From contig CAZKRB010000064.1 of NCBI GenBank assembly GCA_964555065.1, positions 1 to 17,528 of the forward strand: a stretch of 17,528 nt of DNA, written 5' to 3'. Made by a program: the position numbers and the translations under genes. The stretch's first letter is position 1, and each line of letters begins with the position of its first letter. The notes under the pieces were generated by a model. That model did no database searches, was not told the DNA's origin, and worked only from the letters and a program-made list of their open reading frames with translations. Source of the DNA: Syntrophus sp964555065 (GTDB lineage: Bacteria; Desulfobacterota; Syntrophia; Syntrophales; Syntrophaceae). Of this stretch, positions 13,915 through 17,528 are shown piece after piece.

Positions 13915-14310
13915 ATGAAAAGACTGCTAGAAGAGATAGCCCTCCCCAATGGGCTGACCTTGAATATCTGGGATGCTTCGCGGGTCATTGCCGCGGATAC
14001 GACCAGCGTGATCCTGATTGTGACCATCCAGATGGAACTCAAAGCGGATTACTTTCCGGATGGGGATCATTATCGACTGACGACTTCTGTTTTCGGGAAG
14101 GAAATGCCTTACGAATACCGGAAGGAACGGACTTTCGTCAAAAACGAAGAGGCGCCGGCGGTCTTTCAGGAGCTCCTGGAAACCTTCAAGACCGATGCAC
14201 TGCCCTACCTTTCCCGCGCCAACTTCCCGGAGCAGTTCGCCCGCTCCAAGCACCGGGAAATCATCACGAATCCCTACCGATACCGCCATTACCTGGAAAA
14301 TGAAGGCTGA
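13915..14310 (+). CDS. Conserved-looking protein of unknown function ahead of the radical SAM gene
   Basis: I do not recognise a named family. The 131-residue product is soluble-looking, with no signal peptide or membrane helix. It begins MKRLLEEIALPNGLTLNIWD, followed by a strand-rich stretch with DTTSVILIVTIQMEL (28-42) and a charged C-terminus (SKHREIITNPYRYRHYLE). GGAAGAG lies directly ahead of the ATG. It ends 21 bases before the 831-aa radical SAM fusion gene and is almost certainly cotranscribed with it, so a role alongside that protein is a reasonable guess. Codon and base usage match the neighbours. Longer overlapping frames in this interval look like shadows. Confidence 0.72.
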   Translation: MKRLLEEIALPNGLTLNIWDASRVIAADTTSVILIVTIQMELKADYFPDGDHYRLTTSVFGKEMPYEYRKERTFVKNEEAPAVFQELLETFKTDALPYLSRANFPEQFARSKHREIITNPYRYRHYLENEG

Positions 14311-14331
14311 AGGGAGCAGCGAGGATTTTTT

Positions 14332-16827
14332 ATGATTTTGGAAGATCTCCTGCCGCTGGTTTCCAAGCCGAGCCGTTATCTCGGGGGAGAGGTCAACTCG
14401 ATCCGGAAGGATTGGGATGCCTGCCCCGTACGCATCGCGCTGGCCTTTCCCGATACCTATGAAGTGGGCATGTCCCATCTGGGCATGCAGATTCTCTACG
14501 CGATCCTCAACGGTTACCCCGATGTGGCCGCTGAACGGTGCTACGCCCCCTGGCCCGACATGGAAAAGGTATTACGGACCCATGGGCTCCCCCTGACGAC
14601 ACTGGAGTCCCGCAAACCGCTTTCGGCCTTTGATCTGGTGGGGTTCTCCCTGCAGTATGAGCTGTCCTACACCAATGTCCTGAACATGCTGGAGCTGGGC
14701 GGAATTCCCCTGCGCGCCGGAGATCGGGGAGAAGCCGATCCCCTGGTGATTGCCGGCGGACCCTGCGCTTTCAATCCCGCCCCCATGGCCCCCTTCTTCG
14801 ATGCCTTCGCCATCGGCGAAGGAGAGGATGTGATCTCGGAAATCGCCGCCGCCCTGAGGGAAGCCAAAGCCCGGAGCTACAGCCGGTCCCGGAGGCTGGA
14901 ACAGCTCGCCGCCATCCCGGGGCTTTATGTCCCGGCCCTTTTCTCCGGCAACCCCGTCCGCAAACGGATCGTCACCGCTCTCGATACCTGGCGCGTTCCC
15001 TTGAAGCCCATCGTTCCCCTCATGAAGACCATCCATGACCGCATCACCCTGGAAATTGCCCGGGGGTGCACCCGAGGCTGCCGGTTCTGCCAGGCGGGAA
15101 TGGTCTGGCGTCCCGTTCGGGAACGCAATCTGGGCACCCTGGAAGCCGCCGTGGAAGCCCAGCTCTGTTCAACGGGCTATGACGAAATCTCTCTGCTTTC
15201 CTTGAGCTCCGGCGATTACAGCCGGATCGAAGAGCTTCTCGTCCGGCTCATGAACCGGTACTTCGGCCGCCGGATCGCCGTCTCTCTTCCTTCCCTGAGG
15301 TCGGAGACTCTCACCAGGACCCTGATCGAAAACATCCGCAAGGTGCGCAAGACGAGCTTCACCCTGGCGCCGGAAGCGGGAACCCAGCGCCTGAGGAACG
15401 TGATCAATAAGGGCAACACCGAGGAAGACCTTCTGGCCACGACGGCCCAGGTCTTTGCCGCCGGCTGGAAATCGGTGAAGCTCTACTTCATGATCGGCCT
15501 TCCCTCGGAAAACCAGGAGGACCTGGACGGCATCATCGCCCTGGGGCACAAGGTGCTGAAGCAGGCCCGCAACCGGGGACAGGTGACCTTGAGCCTCTCC
15601 ACCTTCGTTCCCAAGCCTCATACACCCTTCCAGTGGCAGCGGCAGATCGGCATGGAGGAGACCGCCGAGAAGCAGCTCTATGTGCGAAGCGCCGTCCACA
15701 ACCGCAATCTCAGCGTCAAGGTGCATGATCGCCGGATGAGCCTCCTGGAAGGCCTTTTCTCCCGGGGAGACGAAGCCCTGGGAGCCCTGGTCGAAGAGGC
15801 CTTCCACCTTGGCTGCCGTTTTGACGGCTGGAGTGATCAACTGCGGTTCGACCTCTGGGAACAGGCCATGGAAACCTTGCAAATCGAGCCGGCCGCCTAC
15901 CTCCGGGAACGGGACCTTGAGGAAGCCCTGCCCTGGGAGACGGTGGATTGCGGTGTCAGCAAAGATTACCTGCGCCGGGAGTTGGCCAAATCCCTTTGCG
16001 GAGAAGCGACGGCGGACTGCCGGCGCGGGGTCTGCCTGCAATGCGGGGTCTGCGACCATTCCGTGGTCCGGATCGAAAAAGCCCTGCCGGCAGTAGAGGA
16101 CGCCCGGCCGATTTCCCCTGGCCAATCTGACAGAGCGCCGGCAGCCGACTCTCCGGAAACCCGAGTCTCCCGCCTCCGCCTGACGTTCCGGAAGCATGGA
16201 ACCGCGCGCCTGCTGTCCCACCTGGAAATCACCGAAGCCCTCATTCGAGCGGTAAAAAAAAGCGGGGAAACCTTCGTTTTTTCCGAAGGCTTTCATCCCC
16301 ATCCCAAGATCTCCTTTGCCTTTGCCACCGCCGTCGGCATGGAAAGCGAGGCGGAGTATGCCGACATCCAACTGCGCAATCTCTCCACCGAGCCGTCACT
16401 CCTCCCGGCGGCCGTCAATGCGGCCTTGCCCGAGGGGTTGGAGCTGACGGGCATTTCGGAGATTTTTCCCGGAACGCCCTCGCTTTCCGATCTCATCCGC
16501 GGCTTTGCCTATGAAATTACCCTCCCCGAAAGGATTCGGGTAAAGATTGACTGGCCCCGGACCGGGCGGAAAACGGCCGAGTTTCTGGCGGCATCGTCCT
16601 TCTCCCTGGTGCGGGAAAGCAAGGACAAGACGGTCATCCGCGAGATCCGGCCCCTGGTGTCGGACCTTGAGCTCTCGCCGGAGGCCGGAACGCTTCGCTT
16701 CCGTCTTGTCTTCGGAAAGGAGGGAAGCGTCAAGCCGGCTGAAATCCTCACGGAAGTGCTGGGCTTCGACCGCGACCTCGTTCCCCTTTTGGGCATCCGG
16801 AAAGTGAAGACCCTCTTTGCCTCTTAA
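14332..16827 (+). CDS. Fused B12-binding/radical SAM protein (TIGR03960-like) with DUF2344 (TIGR03936-like) C-terminus
   Basis: The 831-residue protein joins two modules often coded by adjacent genes. The N-terminal part (about 1-230) resembles a B12-binding-like domain, with VGMSHLGMQILYAILN (45-60) and GGPCAFNPAP (142-151). The radical SAM core follows with its cluster motif Cys246, Cys250 and Cys253 in ARGCTRGCRFCQAG, then FTLAPEAGTQRLR and LYFMIGLPSE. A second Cys set (563, 568, 571 and 574, RGVCLQCGVC) marks the end of the first module. From about 613 to 831 the sequence (RLTFRKHGTARLLSHLE, FSEGFHPHPKISFA) is DUF2344-like. The substrate is unknown; an RNA or ribosome modification role has been guessed from linkage to rplU-rpmA. 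GAGG lies 7 bases before the start. Confidence 0.87.
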   Translation: MILEDLLPLVSKPSRYLGGEVNSIRKDWDACPVRIALAFPDTYEVGMSHLGMQILYAILNGYPDVAAERCYAPWPDMEKVLRTHGLPLTTLESRKPLSAFDLVGFSLQYELSYTNVLNMLELGGIPLRAGDRGEADPLVIAGGPCAFNPAPMAPFFDAFAIGEGEDVISEIAAALREAKARSYSRSRRLEQLAAIPGLYVPALFSGNPVRKRIVTALDTWRVPLKPIVPLMKTIHDRITLEIARGCTRGCRFCQAGMVWRPVRERNLGTLEAAVEAQLCSTGYDEISLLSLSSGDYSRIEELLVRLMNRYFGRRIAVSLPSLRSETLTRTLIENIRKVRKTSFTLAPEAGTQRLRNVINKGNTEEDLLATTAQVFAAGWKSVKLYFMIGLPSENQEDLDGIIALGHKVLKQARNRGQVTLSLSTFVPKPHTPFQWQRQIGMEETAEKQLYVRSAVHNRNLSVKVHDRRMSLLEGLFSRGDEALGALVEEAFHLGCRFDGWSDQLRFDLWEQAMETLQIEPAAYLRERDLEEALPWETVDCGVSKDYLRRELAKSLCGEATADCRRGVCLQCGVCDHSVVRIEKALPAVEDARPISPGQSDRAPAADSPETRVSRLRLTFRKHGTARLLSHLEITEALIRAVKKSGETFVFSEGFHPHPKISFAFATAVGMESEAEYADIQLRNLSTEPSLLPAAVNAALPEGLELTGISEIFPGTPSLSDLIRGFAYEITLPERIRVKIDWPRTGRKTAEFLAASSFSLVRESKDKTVIREIRPLVSDLELSPEAGTLRFRLVFGKEGSVKPAEILTEVLGFDRDLVPLLGIRKVKTLFAS

Positions 16828-16884
16828 CGCGTCACGGCTCCATGGCCGCGGCGGGATATTTTTCGCCGGCCCTGCACAAAAGGA

Positions 16885-16912
16885 TTGACAAAGTCGACAA
16901 TCTTTCTATAAT
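16885..16912 (+). promoter_or_regulatory. Near-consensus sigma70 promoter for rplU-rpmA
   Basis: TTGACA (16885-16890) and TATAAT (16907-16912) are both exact consensus hexamers with a 16-base spacer. Initiation near 16919 would leave a leader of about 30 nt with AAGGA at 16939-16943. This is the best promoter in the window, as expected for ribosomal protein genes. Confidence 0.8.
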
Positions 16913-16947
16913 CGGCAATTCAAATTTCAAATAATAAGAAGGATGCC

Positions 16948-17265
16948 ATGGATACATATGCGGTTATAAAAACAGGCGGGAAACAACACCGGGTTTCAGA
17001 AGGAGAATTGCTGACCGTCGAGAAGCTGGACGGCGGCAAAGGAGATAGCGTGGTCTTCGACGATGTGCTGATGGTGGCCAAAGAAGGGGACATCCGGGTA
17101 GGGACGCCGGTTGTGGAAGGCGCCAAAGTTGTCGGCGAAATTGTTGCCCAGGTGAAAGGCCCGAAGATTTATGTCTTCCATATGAAAAGACGAAAGGGCT
17201 TCCATAAGAAAACGGGGCATCGCCAGCAGCTGACACGGATGAGAATCAAGGAAATTTCGATCTAA
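16948..17265 (+). CDS. rplU: 50S ribosomal protein bL21
   Basis: bL21 binds 23S rRNA in the large subunit. The 105-residue product has the expected N-terminus MDTYAVIKTGGKQHRVSEGE, the central VLMVAKEGDIRVGTPVVEGA region and the basic C-terminal stretch FHMKRRKGFHKKTGHRQQ, ending in TRMRIKEI. Length is typical (about 103). AAGGA is 4 bases ahead of the ATG. It is followed after 12 bases by rpmA, the near-universal order. In many proteobacteria an rng/rne-type ribonuclease gene sits between the radical SAM gene and rplU; here there is none, only a promoter. Confidence 0.97.
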   Translation: MDTYAVIKTGGKQHRVSEGELLTVEKLDGGKGDSVVFDDVLMVAKEGDIRVGTPVVEGAKVVGEIVAQVKGPKIYVFHMKRRKGFHKKTGHRQQLTRMRIKEISI

Positions 17266-17277
17266 GCGGAGGACATC

Positions 17278-17528
17278 ATGGCACACAAGAAAGGACAGGG
17301 AAGTTCCCGAAACGGCAGAGACAGCAATTCCCAGCGGCGCGGGGTGAAGGTATATGGCGGGCAGAGCATCCATGCCGGTTCCATCATCATCCGTCAACTG
17401 GGCACCAAAATCCATCCGGGCAGCAACGTCGGCAAGGGCAAGGACGACACACTCTTCGCTCTGACCGACGGCAAGGTGAAGTTCGAGCGTCTGGGCAAGG
17501 ACCGCAAAAAGGTCAGCGTTTACAACAT
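17278..17528 (+). CDS. rpmA: 50S ribosomal protein bL27 (partial, runs off the right edge)
   Basis: bL27 reaches the peptidyl transferase centre with its N-terminal tail. The visible 83 codons begin MAHKKGQGSSRNGRDSNSQR and include GVKVYGGQSIHAGSIIIRQ, HPGSNVGKGKDDTLFAL and KVSVYN near the edge. The family is about 85 residues, so only the last few codons are missing. The tail starts directly with AHKKG, the Gram-negative form, without the cleaved leader seen in Firmicutes. GGAGG lies about 5 bases before the ATG, 12 bases after the rplU stop. Confidence 0.96.
   Translation, partial: MAHKKGQGSSRNGRDSNSQRRGVKVYGGQSIHAGSIIIRQLGTKIHPGSNVGKGKDDTLFALTDGKVKFERLGKDRKKVSVYN

Noticed and set aside
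15169..16371. A 400-codon minus-strand frame inside the radical SAM gene
   Set aside because: The plus strand carries the motif-bearing protein across the same bases; the minus frame has no recognisable motif or ribosome site.
16847..16875. A GC-rich hairpin (GGCCGCGGCG with CGCCGGCC) after the radical SAM gene as a terminator
   Set aside because: The stem has a two-base bulge and no U run follows; a T run lies only in the loop.
1..17528. tRNA or rRNA genes, CRISPR arrays, insertion sequences and phage genes
   Set aside because: No cloverleaf, spaced direct repeats, transposase/integrase motifs or target-site duplications were seen when reading both strands.

Overview
The window reads as a chromosomal segment of a Gram-negative, strictly anaerobic, GC-rich bacterium, most likely a deltaproteobacterium (Desulfobacterota, possibly the Syntrophus/Smithella group). 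This placement is inferred from the mix of genes: a zapB-zapA-6S RNA cluster, a bacterial bL21-bL27 pair, an archaeal-like PurD, an oxygen-sensitive 4-hydroxybutyryl-CoA-dehydratase-like enzyme, a DUF3426 zinc-ribbon membrane protein and a fused radical SAM/DUF2344 protein. No transposon, integrase, phage gene, CRISPR array or tRNA was seen.

Layout. The minus-strand block from 148 to 2852 holds, in transcription order, a stand-alone GlmU-type uridyltransferase, the tRNA dihydrouridine synthase DusB, the division proteins ZapB and ZapA, and the 6S RNA. A good sigma70 promoter lies at the end of dusB, and a second one inside the 3' end of zapA sits at the right distance to start 6S RNA. Divergent from this block, purD-purE-tsaC (3128-5644) forms a plus-strand operon for purine synthesis and tRNA t6A formation. 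A 538-base gap then contains an AT-rich promoter-like stretch and a structured leader with a terminator hairpin and competing pairings. It precedes a 4-hydroxybutyryl-CoA-dehydratase-family gene (6183-7622) that ends at a strong terminator.

Next is a tight three-gene redox operon (7837-10925): a GlpA-like FAD dehydrogenase with a C-terminal [2Fe-2S] BFD domain, a GlpB-like FAD/NAD-type oxidoreductase and a small Cys-rich DUF1667 protein. It is separated from the convergent minus-strand genes (zinc-ribbon/DUF3426 membrane protein, hpt, YkgJ-type cysteine-cluster protein) by a perfect 27-bp-arm palindrome that should terminate transcription from both sides.

The last block, on the plus strand, holds a 131-aa protein of unknown function, an 831-aa fused B12-binding/radical SAM + DUF2344 protein, a near-consensus promoter, rplU and the start of rpmA, which runs off the right edge.

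Working together: purD, purE and hpt serve purine supply; dusB and tsaC modify tRNA; zapA and zapB assist FtsZ-ring assembly; 6S RNA tunes RNA polymerase. The metabolically distinctive part is 5.8-10.9 kb, where a radical-type CoA-ester dehydratase homologue with apparent active-site substitutions, under a possible attenuator, sits beside an electron-transferring dehydrogenase trio of uncertain substrate. Family names and residue equivalences come from recognition and memory; no database search was run.
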